Shown piece after piece: positions 35,302 to 45,369 of a stretch of DNA of 64,000 nt. The number at the start of each line of letters is the position of its first letter. Position 1 is the first letter of the stretch. The notes below the pieces were generated by a model. The model was not told where the DNA came from and ran no database searches. It saw only the letters and a program-made list of their open reading frames with translations. Source of the stretch: Alteribacter lacisalsi (lineage in GTDB: Bacteria > Bacillota > Bacilli > Bacillales > Salisediminibacteriaceae); NCBI RefSeq assembly GCF_003226345.1, contig NZ_PDOF01000001.1, positions 310,001-374,000 on the forward strand. Reading direction: 5' to 3'. The position numbers and the translations under genes were made by a program.

Positions 35302-36078
35302 GTGGCCGGCCTTCTTGAGGGAGTGACTGTCGCAAACACCAGGGCAGCTCACCAGGCTGCTCAATTTTCAGCGCTGATCAGAGAACACGGCGGCAGCACT
35401 TTTGAGGCTCCTTTGATTAAAGTCTTTTTATCAGAGGATGTGAGGGAGGAAAGTAATGTTTTCTCCCGTCTTCATTCCTTTGATGCGATTATCTTTACCA
35501 GCACAAACGCTGTAGCATTTACACTGGAGGCACTAGAGGAAGCCGGCCTTTCCGTACAGGATCTGGCCCGAGTGCCGGTGGCCTGCGTAGGCACCAAAAC
35601 AGAGGCTGCTCTAACGGAACATGGGATTTCTGTCTCCTATATGCCGGACAGGTTTGATGCGGAGAACCTTGCCGCTGAACTCATCCGTCATTTGTCCAAA
35701 GGAAGCTGCGTACTTTATCCCAGAAGCCGGATGGCCCGCACAGTACTTAAGGATACGCTAACCGCCAGGGGGATTTATGTGGAAGATCCGGTCATTTATG
35801 ATACGGGCCCTGATGATCAAGGCGCCATGCGACTTAAGAAGGCGGTCTTAGCCCGTCAAACGGATGTGATTCCGTTTTTCAGCCCCTCAGCCGTACGTGC
35901 TTTCTTCAGCCATCTTAGTATGGAGGAACGTGAGCAGATAAGCAGGACATGCCTCATCGCTGCGATCGGACCGGTAACAGAACAAGCACTCAGACAGGAG
36001 AGGGTGACGCACTATACAGTCGCCCGGAGGTACACGGCAGAAGGAATGATTGAAGCTGTCGCCGACGCCCTATCCTAG
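35302..36078 (+). CDS. hemD: Uroporphyrinogen-III synthase
   Basis: Cyclises hydroxymethylbilane with inversion of ring D. The family is weakly conserved; recognisable parts are IFTSTNAVAFTLEAL and IPFFSPSAVRAFFSHL, each in one of the two Rossmann-like domains, and AAIGPVTEQALRQ. The start is a GTG directly abutting the hemC stop, so it should be translated by coupling; the nearest ribosome site (CAGGAG) is 12 bases away inside hemC. 258 residues. Confidence 0.93.
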   Translation: MAGLLEGVTVANTRAAHQAAQFSALIREHGGSTFEAPLIKVFLSEDVREESNVFSRLHSFDAIIFTSTNAVAFTLEALEEAGLSVQDLARVPVACVGTKTEAALTEHGISVSYMPDRFDAENLAAELIRHLSKGSCVLYPRSRMARTVLKDTLTARGIYVEDPVIYDTGPDDQGAMRLKKAVLARQTDVIPFFSPSAVRAFFSHLSMEEREQISRTCLIAAIGPVTEQALRQERVTHYTVARRYTAEGMIEAVADALS

Positions 36079-36161
36079 CCCGGCTATTAAAGTTTTGCAA
36101 GGCTGTTCCGGGAAGGCAGTCAATCATTGAAATAACATAACGAATACGGGAGGAATGCTCA

Positions 36162-37139
36162 ATGACGAAAGCATCATTCAGACGGCATCGCCGTCTGCGC
36201 AGAACAGCGGGAATCCGCAGCAGCGTCAGGGAAACACACCTACATACATCAGACTTTATTTACCCGGTGTTCGTGAAAGAAGGATCCGGCATTAAAAACG
36301 CAGTTCCATCTATGCCCGGCGTCTATCAATGGTCATTGGACCGCCTCAATGAAGAGGTGGATGAAGTGGTGGATCTGGGCATTGAAACGATGATCGTTTT
36401 CGGTGTACCAGCGGAAAAAGATGAAGTCGGCTCCTCTGCCTACGACCCGAATGGAATCGTCCAGAAAGGGATTCGTCAAATCAAAGAGCGTTATCCGGAT
36501 ATGACCGTGATCGCTGATACGTGCCTGTGTCAATTTACGGATCATGGCCACTGCGGGGTCGTGGAAAATGGTGAGATTGTAAACGATGACAGCCTGACTC
36601 TTCTTGCAAGGGCAGCAGTTTCCCAGGCCGAGGCAGGAGCCGATATTATCGCTCCTTCAAACATGATGGACGGCTTTGTAGCCGCGATTCGCGAAGGACT
36701 TGATGAGGCCGGGTACGAGAACATTCCGATTATGAGCTATGCGGTGAAATATGCTTCTGCCTTTTATGGCCCGTTCCGTGACGCAGCACACAGTTCACCG
36801 AAGTCCGGAGACAGAAAAACCTATCAGATGGATCCGGCCAACCGGATGGAAGCCCTTCGTGAAGCTGATTCCGATGTGGAGGAAGGGGCAGACTTCCTTA
36901 TTGTGAAACCTGCACTTTCCTACCTTGATATCATCCGTGAAGTCCGTGACCGTCATCCATATCCGGTGGTTGCCTATAACGTAAGCGGGGAATATTCCAT
37001 GGTGAAAGCAGCCGCAGAAAACGGCTGGGTGGATGAAAAGGCGATTGTACTGGAAAAACTGACGAGTATGAAGCGTGCAGGAGCGGATCTGATTCTCACC
37101 TATCATGCAAAAGATGCCGTCCGCTGGTTGAACGGTTAA
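36162..37139 (+). CDS. hemB: Delta-aminolevulinic acid dehydratase
   Basis: Condenses two 5-aminolevulinates to porphobilinogen. A Cys/His metal site is seen in [14 protein letters not shown]. The Schiff-base lysines lie in [18 protein letters not shown] and [11 protein letters not shown]. 325 residues; CGGGAGGAATGCTC precedes the ATG. Confidence 0.96.
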   Translation: MTKASFRRHRRLRRTAGIRSSVRETHLHTSDFIYPVFVKEGSGIKNAVPSMPGVYQWSLDRLNEEVDEVVDLGIETMIVFGVPAEKDEVGSSAYDPNGIVQKGIRQIKERYPDMTVIADTCLCQFTDHGHCGVVENGEIVNDDSLTLLARAAVSQAEAGADIIAPSNMMDGFVAAIREGLDEAGYENIPIMSYAVKYASAFYGPFRDAAHSSPKSGDRKTYQMDPANRMEALREADSDVEEGADFLIVKPALSYLDIIREVRDRHPYPVVAYNVSGEYSMVKAAAENGWVDEKAIVLEKLTSMKRAGADLILTYHAKDAVRWLNG

Positions 37140-37160
37140 TTCTGAAGGAGGCCGATGACA

Positions 37161-38453
37161 ATGAAACTGGAAAAATCGATCAGTGCGTTTGAACAGGCAA
37201 AGAAAGTGATGCCCGGAGGCGTAAACAGCCCGGTTCGTGCATTCAAATCCGTTAATATGGATCCCGTGTTTATGGAAAAAGGAAAAGGTGCGCGTATCTG
37301 GGATATTGACGGAAACGAGTATATCGACTATGTCATGTCCTGGGGACCGCTTGTACTCGGTCATGCAGATGACCGGGTCGTAAACGCCCTTAAGGAAGTA
37401 ACGGAAAAAGGAACGAGTTTCGGTGCACCTGCAGAAATTGAGACGAAGCTTGCCGAGCTTGTAATTGACCGGGTGCCTTCCATTGAGGTCGTGAGGATGG
37501 TGAACTCAGGAACAGAAGCGACGATGAGCGCCCTTCGCCTTGCTCGTGGCTACACAGGACGAAACAAGATTGTCAAATTTGAGGGCTGTTATCACGGCCA
37601 CGGTGACTCCCTACTGATCAAAGCAGGGTCCGGAGTGGCAACACTGGGGCTCCCTGACAGCCCAGGGGTACCGGAATCGATTGCCCAGAACACTCTGACG
37701 GTTCCCTACAATGACGTGGACAGTCTGAAGCTGGCATTTGAAGAATTTGGTGACGATATCGCAGCTGTTATCCTTGAGCCAGTTGCCGGAAACATGGGTG
37801 TTGTCCGTCCGGAAGAGGGTTACCTTGAAGCGGTGCGGGAAATTACGTACAACTACGGATCCCTGATGATTCTTGATGAAGTCATGACCGGATTCCGGGT
37901 AGGCTACCACTGTGCGCAGGGAGAACTCGGGGTCACACCTGATCTGACCTGTCTTGGAAAAGTGATCGGCGGCGGTCTTCCGGTGGGCGCTTACGGCGGA
38001 AAGCGCGAAATCATGGAACAGGTGGCGCCAGCAGGGCCGATTTACCAGGCAGGAACCCTGTCCGGGAACCCGCTTGCCATGACAGCCGGTTATGAAACCC
38101 TTGTTCAGCTTTCAGAATCCGATTACGAGGAATTTGACCGGTTAGGAAAGCGGCTCGAAGACGGAATCAAGGCTGCTGCCGGCAAGTACGATATTCCGTG
38201 CTCGATTACACGGGCAGGTTCCATGGTCGGATTCTTTTTCAATGAAGGCCCGGTGAAGAACTACAGCCAGGCGGCAAGTTCGGATCTGGACATGTTCGCA
38301 AAATACTTCCGCTATATGCTTGAAGAAGGTGTCTCCATTGCCCCTTCACAGTTCGAGGGTATGTTCCTCTCCACAAAGCATACAGACGAAGATATTGATG
38401 CAACAATAGAGGCGGCTGAAAAAGCATTCGCCCGCATCCGTAGTGAAAAGTAA
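37161..38453 (+). CDS. hemL: Glutamate-1-semialdehyde 2,1-aminomutase
   Basis: PLP enzyme that makes 5-aminolevulinate. The PLP lysine is Lys267 in [28 protein letters not shown] near the N-terminus and LDEVMTGFR are family motifs. I chose the ATG at 37161, nine bases after AAGGAGG, giving 430 residues; an in-frame ATG at 37155 is only three bases from that site. Last gene of the hem operon, before a strong terminator. Confidence 0.95.
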   Translation: MKLEKSISAFEQAKKVMPGGVNSPVRAFKSVNMDPVFMEKGKGARIWDIDGNEYIDYVMSWGPLVLGHADDRVVNALKEVTEKGTSFGAPAEIETKLAELVIDRVPSIEVVRMVNSGTEATMSALRLARGYTGRNKIVKFEGCYHGHGDSLLIKAGSGVATLGLPDSPGVPESIAQNTLTVPYNDVDSLKLAFEEFGDDIAAVILEPVAGNMGVVRPEEGYLEAVREITYNYGSLMILDEVMTGFRVGYHCAQGELGVTPDLTCLGKVIGGGLPVGAYGGKREIMEQVAPAGPIYQAGTLSGNPLAMTAGYETLVQLSESDYEEFDRLGKRLEDGIKAAAGKYDIPCSITRAGSMVGFFFNEGPVKNYSQAASSDLDMFAKYFRYMLEEGVSIAPSQFEGMFLSTKHTDEDIDATIEAAEKAFARIRSEK

Positions 38454-38462
38454 CCATAACAG

Positions 38463-38498
38463 GCCTGTGAAGGGGTATTCCCCTTCACGGGCTTTTTT
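38463..38498 (+). terminator. Terminator of hemAXCDBL
   Basis: A 13-bp stem, GCCTGTGAAGGGG with CCCCTTCACGGGC (one G-T pair), loop TATT, then TTTTTT. Confidence 0.9.
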
Positions 38499-38553
38499 GA
38501 GCTGTTTTCACTGCACACTTATGCTTAACTGTGTGGCAAACTTGCTTCTCCAG

Positions 38554-38582
38554 TCATAATCCGGCCTGTTTGCTCATAAACG
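38554..38582 (+). promoter_or_regulatory. Possible sigma-E promoter of spoVID
   Basis: TCATAAT, 14 bases, CATAAACG resembles the mother-cell sigma-E pattern. The same two segments also carry TAA triplets exactly 20 bases apart (38557, 38577), so they could instead be a two-unit remnant of a 20-bp array. Tentative. Confidence 0.35.
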
Positions 38583-38685
38583 TGTACTGTATGAATGGCG
38601 GGCTTTACATTCATGGTGGACAAAGAATTACACCTGAGAATCAGAGCTTAAAGTGACGTTCTTTTGATAAAAGGAGGAGAAGCGT

Positions 38686-39771
38686 GTGGCTAATGAACAG
38701 GGGTCATCCTTATCATTTTCCATTCAGGAAGCAGTATGGCTGAACCGCGGGCAGGAGATTGACAGTGTGATGTCACTGGAACTTGAGCCGGAGATTGCCA
38801 TTGAAGAAGCGGAAGAGCATGTGACGGTAAAAGGCAACCTTATCTTATCCGGTGAATACCGGCCGGGCAAGGAAGTCGATGCAGAACAGCAGCAGAGGAA
38901 TGCCAGTCTCTCGGAGCAGGTATCCTTCCGTTCCATTGAGGATGTACGTATTTCAGAAGAAGGCTATGGGACGATCCGTCATCCGTTCCCGATTGATGTA
39001 ACGATTCCACGGAGCCGGATCAGTAACCTTGACGACGTGTATGTGAACGTTGAGTCCTTTGATTACGATCTTCCAGGCAACGGCTGTATCGAACTTCAGG
39101 CTGATATTGAAATCAGCGGTATGCGCGGGGAGTTTTCTGCGGCAGGGAAGGATGACGATGAGGAAGAGGAGTATGTGGAACAGGTAGTTACAGAAGACGA
39201 TCTGGAAGAGGATGATCGGGCTTTTCATTTTGAAGGGTATCGCCAGCCGGAGTGGCAGCAGCCGGCAGCAAAAGAGATGGATCAGGCGGAACATGCCGTG
39301 CGGAACAACCCGGATTGGAGTGAACCTCAGGCAGAAGCGCAGCAGGAGGAACCTGATTATGACCAGGATAACGAACATGAACCACTGCTGACGATCAGAG
39401 GGAATGAGGATATGTACGGATACCAGCAGCAGTCAGACAGCACCGGACACGAAGAATCCGAGGATCTGTACGCCATGAGATATGAGGAAGAGGAGCAGGA
39501 AGACCACGAAGAGCCGGCACAGGAGAAACAAACTCGCGATGAGAACGCTCTTTATCTGACGAAAATGCTCGCACAGAACGATGACGGCCAGGAATTTTCG
39601 CGGCTCCGTATGTGTATCGTGCAGGCCGGAGAGTCGATTGAAACGATTGCCGACCGTTACAAACTTCAGGTCAGTCACCTCATGAGAACAAACAACCTGA
39701 ACGAAGAACGGGTTGAAGAGGGGCAGATTCTGTACATTCCATCAAGAAAAACATCTTCGGCCTCATCATAG
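38686..39771 (+). CDS. spoVID: Spore coat morphogenetic protein SpoVID
   Basis: Directs encasement of the forespore by coat proteins, working with SafA and SpoIVA. The N-terminal domain (SFSIQEAVWLNRGQEI, then IPRSRISNLDDVYVNVESFDYDL) is the conserved SpoVID fold. A long acidic, Gln-rich middle follows, and a C-terminal LysM domain (about residues 310-355: VQAGESIETIADRYKLQ). 361 residues, clearly shorter than the B. subtilis protein I remember (about 575). The GTG start follows AAGGAGGAGAAGC. Confidence 0.9.
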   Translation: MANEQGSSLSFSIQEAVWLNRGQEIDSVMSLELEPEIAIEEAEEHVTVKGNLILSGEYRPGKEVDAEQQQRNASLSEQVSFRSIEDVRISEEGYGTIRHPFPIDVTIPRSRISNLDDVYVNVESFDYDLPGNGCIELQADIEISGMRGEFSAAGKDDDEEEEYVEQVVTEDDLEEDDRAFHFEGYRQPEWQQPAAKEMDQAEHAVRNNPDWSEPQAEAQQEEPDYDQDNEHEPLLTIRGNEDMYGYQQQSDSTGHEESEDLYAMRYEEEEQEDHEEPAQEKQTRDENALYLTKMLAQNDDGQEFSRLRMCIVQAGESIETIADRYKLQVSHLMRTNNLNEERVEEGQILYIPSRKTSSASS

Positions 39772-39784
39772 GGGGAGAAGGGCT

Positions 39785-40708
39785 ATGGCAGAGCTGGAAC
39801 AGCTTAAAGCAGCATACGGATTCGATAAAGCGGAGTGGATTGTCAAAGGGGAAAAGCTGAGTACCGAAAAAGGCATCAAGGTGCTGCGCCGCTGGGAAAA
39901 TAACCAGCTTATGAATTGGCACATTCAGTGGCGCGAAGCCGTGGATAACCGTGGGGTCTGCCTGACAAACCGGATGATCAGAACAATGGATGGAGACATG
40001 GCCTTTCTGGATTTACAGGGGTGGCTGACCTTGCACGATGAGGTCACTTCCCTTTTTTCATATGAAGGGCGGGAGCATGAACTGGCCGAACTCACATGGG
40101 CGGCTATTACAGTTGGTCTGAAAATGGATGGAGCGGATTTAAAAAGACCCTTTCTGTCTGAGCAGGAGATAGTTGATGCGGTCAGGAAACTGCCTGCCCG
40201 TACAGACCCCGTCGTCATGTCGATTATGAAAAAGACGCTCTCAGAAGCAGTTTCGCGGCTTGAAAAAGCAGACAGACTTACAAGACTTGAGGAATCCCGC
40301 CTTCCTGTTATTGATCCGTTTACAGGAATGGCACAGGGGAGGGAAATCTACGGTCAGCTGTTCTGGACTTTCTCAGGAAGATTTCCTGAGAAAGGTCTGC
40401 GGTCAGCTGCCTCTTTCATGAAAGAATGCTGCAGTAGTTTTGGCAAAGAACGGTTTACCACCTTTTTGGAATCTCTTGACAATTCCGGTGTGTTTGATGA
40501 AGATATCTACCTGGAAATACTGCGGGAGGCTCTTGTGCCGTGGGAGTTTCTTGGCACGGTGGAACAGATCGGAAAGGCAGGACCTGAAGATCCTGAAAAA
40601 GCTTATCTTCTTCTTGAAGCGATGTACAGAGAATGGGAACAGTCCCGGGCATTTGTGCTTGTATTAAGTGAATGGCTGGACGGAAAAAGAGAGAAGGTGG
40701 CCAATTGA
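39785..40708 (+). CDS. CotS-like paralogue, probably a coat protein
   Basis: I know no named orthologue. Residues about 18-90 (KGEKLSTEKGIKVLRRW, RTMDGDMAFLDLQGWLTLHD) follow the pattern of the N-terminal lobe of CotS/YsxE kinase-like coat proteins, but no catalytic HGD-type loop is visible later. The C-terminal half is a different helical domain. 307 residues from the ATG at 39785, preceded by GGGGGAGAAGGGCT. It sits between spoVID and ysxE, which are adjacent in B. subtilis as I recall, and its stop overlaps the ysxE start. A coat role is inferred from context. Confidence 0.6.
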   Translation: MAELEQLKAAYGFDKAEWIVKGEKLSTEKGIKVLRRWENNQLMNWHIQWREAVDNRGVCLTNRMIRTMDGDMAFLDLQGWLTLHDEVTSLFSYEGREHELAELTWAAITVGLKMDGADLKRPFLSEQEIVDAVRKLPARTDPVVMSIMKKTLSEAVSRLEKADRLTRLEESRLPVIDPFTGMAQGREIYGQLFWTFSGRFPEKGLRSAASFMKECCSSFGKERFTTFLESLDNSGVFDEDIYLEILREALVPWEFLGTVEQIGKAGPEDPEKAYLLLEAMYREWEQSRAFVLVLSEWLDGKREKVAN

Positions 40709-41715
40709 CAACGAAAACGTACGATCACCTCGGCTCGGTGCTGTTTCACTATGATCTTTACCCGGAACGTGTGGAGTCATTTGGGAAAGTGAGTAAAATT
40801 CATACTTCCCGCGGGATCTTTGCGCTGAAAAAGACCCGGCTGACGAGGGAGGAAGGTGACTGGTTCATTCATGTTATGCGCCGCCTGGACCGAATCGGCT
40901 TTCATTATGTGGTGCCGATTATCCAGACAAAGTACGGTGATTTTCTCGTAAGGAGAGGGAATGATGCTTACTATCTGATGCCGTGGTATGAGGGTCACGA
41001 CCGCTTCCAGCATCCTGTGAGCAAAGAAGACGTGATTCTGGAGGAAACAGCAAAGCTCCACGGTCTGACCGAAAAAAACCAGGACTACTCTGAGGAGATG
41101 ATCCAGGCGTCATTTGATTCCCTTAAAGGAAGATGGGACCGCAGGAAGCTGGAAATGGAACGCTTTGCCGACCAGGCGGAGTCGAGTATGTATATGTCCC
41201 CCTTTGAACTGACGTTTTTAACCCACTTTCAGCGGATGATCCAGATGGCGGAAGCAGCTGAGGAGCATCTCGAGTCATGGGTGGAGATGTGCAAGGAGAA
41301 GAAGGCATTCAGAAGCGTGCTCTGTCACGGCAGACTCAACAGAAGCCACGTTCTGTTTGATCAGTACGGCTCAGGCTATTTCCTGAATTTTGAGCGGGCC
41401 GTCCTGGATACGCCGGCAAGAGAGCTGGCGATTTTATTCCGTCATTATTTCCAGAGCCAGCCATGGGATACATCGGAAGGAATCCACTGGCTCGGCACGT
41501 ATGAACGGCATTTTTCCCTGTTTGATGAGGAGCGCCACCTTTTAATGAGCTACCTGGCGTTTCCTGAAAGTGTGTTTCACAGTGTGGACCTCTATATAAA
41601 TGAGCAGCGTGAACGGACCCAGCTTCAGCTGGTTACCCACCTTGAGCGGCGGATTCTATCTCTCAACCGCACGTACCGCCTTATGAATACCCTGTTTCAG
41701 GAACCGCAGGAGTAA
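40705..41715 (+). CDS. ysxE: CotS-family spore coat protein YsxE
   Basis: Kinase-fold coat protein of the CotS family. The N-lobe is KVSKIHTSRGIFALKKTRL, then FHYVVPIIQTKYGDFLVRRG and YYLMPWYEG. The C-lobe shows VLCHGRLNRSHVLFDQYG, in which the catalytic Asp of the HGD motif is replaced by Arg, so it is probably a pseudokinase. I chose the TTG at 40705 after AGAAGGTGG; it overlaps the preceding stop (TTGA) and gives 336 residues. An in-frame ATG at 40672 lacks a ribosome site. The order spoVID-(extra gene)-ysxE suggests one sporulation operon. Confidence 0.85.
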   Translation: MTTKTYDHLGSVLFHYDLYPERVESFGKVSKIHTSRGIFALKKTRLTREEGDWFIHVMRRLDRIGFHYVVPIIQTKYGDFLVRRGNDAYYLMPWYEGHDRFQHPVSKEDVILEETAKLHGLTEKNQDYSEEMIQASFDSLKGRWDRRKLEMERFADQAESSMYMSPFELTFLTHFQRMIQMAEAAEEHLESWVEMCKEKKAFRSVLCHGRLNRSHVLFDQYGSGYFLNFERAVLDTPARELAILFRHYFQSQPWDTSEGIHWLGTYERHFSLFDEERHLLMSYLAFPESVFHSVDLYINEQRERTQLQLVTHLERRILSLNRTYRLMNTLFQEPQE

Positions 41716-41730
41716 AAATAAATGCTTCGG

Positions 41731-41766
41731 AAAGGCACGGAGCCGGACCGGTCCCGTGCTTTTGCG
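41731..41766 (+). terminator. Terminator of the spoVID operon
   Basis: AAAGGCACGG and CCGTGCTTTT pair around a short GC-rich middle, ending in T residues. Confidence 0.65.
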
Positions 41767-41819
41767 TTTTCGGAGATTCGTGAGACATATTACATCTTAA
41801 TGAACAGTGCAGACACAAG

Positions 41820-41856
41820 AAAACAGATACGCGCTGCCAATATGGCCGTGCGTATC
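41820..41856 (-). terminator. Terminator of the small minus-strand gene
   Basis: Read on the minus strand, GATACGC starts within the stop codon and pairs with GCGTATC 17 bases later, followed by TGTTTTCTT. Confidence 0.6.
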
Positions 41857-42049
41857 AGTTAAACCACCCGTATGCGGTTGAAAAATAAAAGATTGCCAGG
41901 GTGGCCAGCAGAATGACATCAAAAGTGCTCGGAAACAGGAGGGTTCGTACGAGTTGGAAAAAGATAATCGGAAGCAGACACTGATAAAAGGCATCGATAA
42001 TCCGCCGCCCCCATAAAGGCAGACGGGTTTTGCTGAATCGTCTGGTCAC
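41855..42049 (-). CDS. Small two-helix membrane protein, unknown function
   Basis: A 64-residue protein with a basic N-terminus (MTRRFSKTRLPLWGRR) and two hydrophobic stretches (FYQCLLPIIFFQLVRTLLF and VILLATLAIFYFST). It is supported by a strong ribosome site, AAGGAGG, nine bases before its GTG start, and by a hairpin at its stop. It is transcribed away from the valS leader. I do not recognise the family. The compact signals make it more credible than other short minus-strand frames nearby. Confidence 0.65.
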   Translation of the reverse strand: MTRRFSKTRLPLWGRRIIDAFYQCLLPIIFFQLVRTLLFPSTFDVILLATLAIFYFSTAYGWFN

Positions 42050-42192
42050 GGCGCGAAGCCTCCTTGCACAGGTTTATTTGTATAGTATGCAGGCGCAGGG
42101 GAAAATGTGTAGCCGCCGTATGATGAAAGGAAACCGGGTTTAAAATCACCAGGTTTCGGGGAAGATGTTTGTAAAGATTCCGCCAGTGCCTA

Positions 42193-42221
42193 TTGCAACT
42201 TACGGAAAGTTTGAGTAAAAT
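42193..42221 (+). promoter_or_regulatory. Sigma-A promoter of the valS T-box transcript
   Basis: TTGCAA, 17 bases, TAAAAT, placing the start near 42229, at the beginning of the T-box leader. Confidence 0.65.
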
Positions 42222-42228
42222 AATCGTA

Positions 42229-42530
42229 TTCACATAGTAAACCGTGATGGGGAAGAGTACATCGTGAACCCACCAGAGAGGAAAACCGTACTGCTGAAAG
42301 GTTTTCTTGGATGTAGGGATGGAAAGTCACCCCGGAGTTGTCCGCGCGAACGCATCGACAGGCCCTTGATAACAGGCGCCTGCCAGAGCCATTAGTCCGG
42401 ACCGGCAGACCCCGTTATGGTCCCTCGAGTGTATATCGGATTCACTGTCCTTATGTGGCCCCGGTATAAACAAAGGTGGTACCGCGAGAAGCAATGCTCT
42501 CTTCGTCCTTTGACGGATGAGGGTTTTTTT
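42229..42530 (+). promoter_or_regulatory. T-box leader (tRNA-Val sensing) of valS
   Basis: The antiterminator T-box AAGGTGGTACCGCG lies at 42473-42486. A terminator follows, TCTTCGTCC (42500-42508) with GGATGAGGG (42515-42523) and seven T. Stem I begins near GATGGGGAAGAGTACAT (AGTA bulge, AGAGA motif). A GTC at 42326-42328 in GGAAAGTCAC is a good valine specifier. Uncharged tRNA-Val should prevent termination and raise valS expression. Confidence 0.88.
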
Positions 42531-42589
42531 GTGTTTCCGGGTCACCTGAAAGATCACATAGAACACCGATTTTAACAAGGAGGATATAA

Positions 42590-45232
42590 ATGATGACAAA
42601 CGACATTTCAATGCCGCCAAAGTACGATCCCCAGGCTACTGAAGCCAAATGGTATCCGTACTGGGTAAACGGAAAGTTTTTCGAAGCTACAGGTGACGAA
42701 AACAAGAAGCCCTACACCATTGTCATTCCGCCGCCGAACGTTACCGGCCGACTGCACCTCGGGCACGCCTGGGACACTACACTTCAGGATATTTTGATCC
42801 GTACGAAGCGTATGCAGGGGTATGACGCACTCTGGCTCCCTGGAATGGATCACGCCGGAATCGCCACCCAGGCCAAAGTGGAAGGTAAACTTCGGGAGGA
42901 AGGTGTTTCCCGCCACGATCTGGGCCGTGAGAAGTTTCTTGAAAAGTCTTGGGAGTGGAAAGAGGAATATGCCGACTTTATCCGCCAGCAGTGGTCCAAG
43001 CTCGGACTCAGTCTGGATTACTCCCGTGAGCGCTTCACGCTTGATGAGGGCCTGAGCGACGCTGTACGCGAGGTGTTCGTCCGTCTATACGAGGAAGGGC
43101 TCATTTACCGCGGGGAGTACATCATCAACTGGGATCCCCAGACAAAGACCGCACTTTCTGACATAGAGGTTATATACAAGGATGTTCAGGGTGGTTTCTA
43201 CCATATGAAGTATCCTCTTGCTGACGGAAGCGGCCACATTGAGGTTGCCACGACCCGTCCGGAAACGATGCTTGGAGATACAGCCGTTGCGGTCCACCCG
43301 AAAGATGAGCGCTACCAGGACCTTATCGGAAAAAAAGTAAAACTTCCGATTGTCGGCCGCGAGATTGAAATCGTAGCGGATGACTACGTAGATATGGAGT
43401 TTGGTTCAGGTGCGGTCAAGATTACTCCAGCCCACGACCCGAACGACTTTGAAATCGGCAACCGGCACGACCTTGAGCGCGTACTTGTGATGGACGAAGG
43501 CGGGGTAATGAATGAAAACGCCGGCAAATATCAGGGGATGGACCGTTTCGAGTGCCGCAGGCAGATCGTAAAAGACCTGCAGGGGGATGGCGTTCTCTTC
43601 AAAATTGAAGATCACATGCATTCTGTCGGTCACTCCGAACGGAGCGGTGCTGTGGTTGAACCGTATTTGTCGACTCAGTGGTTCGTCAAGATGGGACCTC
43701 TTGCCAAGCAGGCGATCGAACTTCAGAAAGGCGAAGGCAAAGTTGATTTTGTACCGGACCGTTTTGAAAAAACGTATATGCACTGGATCGAAAATATCCG
43801 TGACTGGTGTATCAGCCGCCAGCTCTGGTGGGGACACCGGATCCCGGCATGGTTCCATAAGGAAACAGGGGAACTGTACGTAGGCCGTACGGCTCCTGAA
43901 GATATTGAAAACTGGGAGCAGGACGAAGACGTTCTTGATACGTGGTTCTCATCTGCCCTCTGGCCGTTTTCCACGATGGGCTGGCCTAATGAGGAAGCGC
44001 CTGACTTTAAGCGCTATTACTCAACTGACGTACTCGTAACCGGATACGACATCATTTATTTCTGGGTTGCCCGGATGATTTTCCAGGGGATTCAGTTTAC
44101 CGGTGAACGTCCGTTTAAAGACGTACTGATTCATGGTCTGGTTCGTGATGCTGAAGGTCGGAAGATGAGTAAATCACTCGGAAACGGTGTCGATCCTATG
44201 GACGTGATCGACAAGTACGGTGCCGACTCCCTTCGTTTCTTCCTGTCCACAGGAAGCTCACCGGGGCAGGATCTCCGTTTCTACTGGGAAAAAGTCGAAG
44301 CGAACTGGAATTTCGGAAACAAGATCTGGAACGCCTCCCGTTTTGCCCTTATGAACATGGACGGTCTTAAGCACGATGAGATTGACCTGAGCGGGAAAAA
44401 ATCAATTGCGGACGAGTGGATTCTCACACGTCTTCAGGAAACAACCGAACACGTGACAAAATATATCGATGCATACGAATTCGGGGAAGTGGGCCGTGCC
44501 CTATACAACTTCATCTGGGATGACTTCTGTGACTGGTACATTGAAATGGCGAAGCTTCCGCTGAACGGAGACGACGAGGAAGCAAAGCTCACAACCAGGT
44601 CTGTTCTTGCTCACGTGCTCGATCAGACGCTTCGTCTGCTTCATCCGTTCATGCCGTTTATTACAGAGGAAATCTGGCAGCACCTGCCGCACGAAGGCGA
44701 ATCCATCACGGTAGCCAAGTGGCCGGAAAAAAATGAGCAGCTGATGAACATCCAGGCGGTTAAGGATATGGAGATCCTTCAGAGTATCATCCGCTCTGTC
44801 CGTAATACCCGTGCCGAACTGAACGTACCGATGAGTAAAGAAGTAGAGCTTCAGATCAATGCCGATCACGAAGACATTCTCGCTCAGCTTGAGCGCGGCA
44901 AGGAGTACATTGAGCGGTTCTGCCGCCCAAGTGATCTGAAGATGGGTACCGGGCTTACTGCTCCGGAAAAATCCATGTCCAGCGTTCTGTCCGGTGTTGA
45001 GCTTTACATGCCACTTGCCGGCCTTCTCGATCTGGATGCGGAAATCGAGCGTCTTGAAGGGGAGCGGAAACGCCTTGACCAGGAGGTCACCCGTGTTCAG
45101 AAAAAACTCGGTAACCAAGGCTTTGTAAGCAAAGCACCTGAATCCGTTGTGGAAGCTGAGCGTGAAAAAGAAAAAGATTACCTCGAACAGCGTGATAAAG
45201 TGGATGCCCGTATTGCCGAATTGAAAAACTAG
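42590..45232 (+). CDS. valS: Valyl-tRNA synthetase
   Basis: Charges tRNA-Val. The class I signatures are [16 protein letters not shown] (HIGH) and [10 protein letters not shown] (KMSKS). An editing domain lies between them ([17 protein letters not shown]), and a C-terminal coiled coil ([20 protein letters not shown]) ends the 880-residue protein. AAGGAGG precedes two tandem ATGs at 42590 and 42593; the second has the better spacing and is equally possible. Controlled by the T-box leader. Confidence 0.97.
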   Translation: MMTNDISMPPKYDPQATEAKWYPYWVNGKFFEATGDENKKPYTIVIPPPNVTGRLHLGHAWDTTLQDILIRTKRMQGYDALWLPGMDHAGIATQAKVEGKLREEGVSRHDLGREKFLEKSWEWKEEYADFIRQQWSKLGLSLDYSRERFTLDEGLSDAVREVFVRLYEEGLIYRGEYIINWDPQTKTALSDIEVIYKDVQGGFYHMKYPLADGSGHIEVATTRPETMLGDTAVAVHPKDERYQDLIGKKVKLPIVGREIEIVADDYVDMEFGSGAVKITPAHDPNDFEIGNRHDLERVLVMDEGGVMNENAGKYQGMDRFECRRQIVKDLQGDGVLFKIEDHMHSVGHSERSGAVVEPYLSTQWFVKMGPLAKQAIELQKGEGKVDFVPDRFEKTYMHWIENIRDWCISRQLWWGHRIPAWFHKETGELYVGRTAPEDIENWEQDEDVLDTWFSSALWPFSTMGWPNEEAPDFKRYYSTDVLVTGYDIIYFWVARMIFQGIQFTGERPFKDVLIHGLVRDAEGRKMSKSLGNGVDPMDVIDKYGADSLRFFLSTGSSPGQDLRFYWEKVEANWNFGNKIWNASRFALMNMDGLKHDEIDLSGKKSIADEWILTRLQETTEHVTKYIDAYEFGEVGRALYNFIWDDFCDWYIEMAKLPLNGDDEEAKLTTRSVLAHVLDQTLRLLHPFMPFITEEIWQHLPHEGESITVAKWPEKNEQLMNIQAVKDMEILQSIIRSVRNTRAELNVPMSKEVELQINADHEDILAQLERGKEYIERFCRPSDLKMGTGLTAPEKSMSSVLSGVELYMPLAGLLDLDAEIERLEGERKRLDQEVTRVQKKLGNQGFVSKAPESVVEAEREKEKDYLEQRDKVDARIAELKN

Positions 45233-45235
45233 CAA

Positions 45236-45300
45236 CGAGGCTGTGACAGAACTCAGCTAAATAGAAGTGAGGCTGGGACAAAACTCAGTTAAATAGAAGT
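45236..45300 (+). repeat. Tandem 32-bp direct repeat after valS
   Basis: GAGGCTGTGACAGAACTCAG and GAGGCTGGGACAAAACTCAG, each followed by (C/T)TAAATAGAAGT, lie head to tail directly before a terminator hairpin. GAGGCTGGGACA is, from memory, a recurrent intergenic string in Firmicutes. Confidence 0.75.
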
Positions 45301-45326
45301 GCCCTCACCAGCGGTGAGGGCACTTT
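45299..45326. terminator. Terminator of valS
   Basis: GTGCCCTCACC pairs perfectly with GGTGAGGGCAC around AGC, then TTT. It lies between two convergent genes. Confidence 0.85.
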
Positions 45327-45369
45327 GCTGTAATAGGCATTATTACAGCGGATTACTTATGGTGATGTT

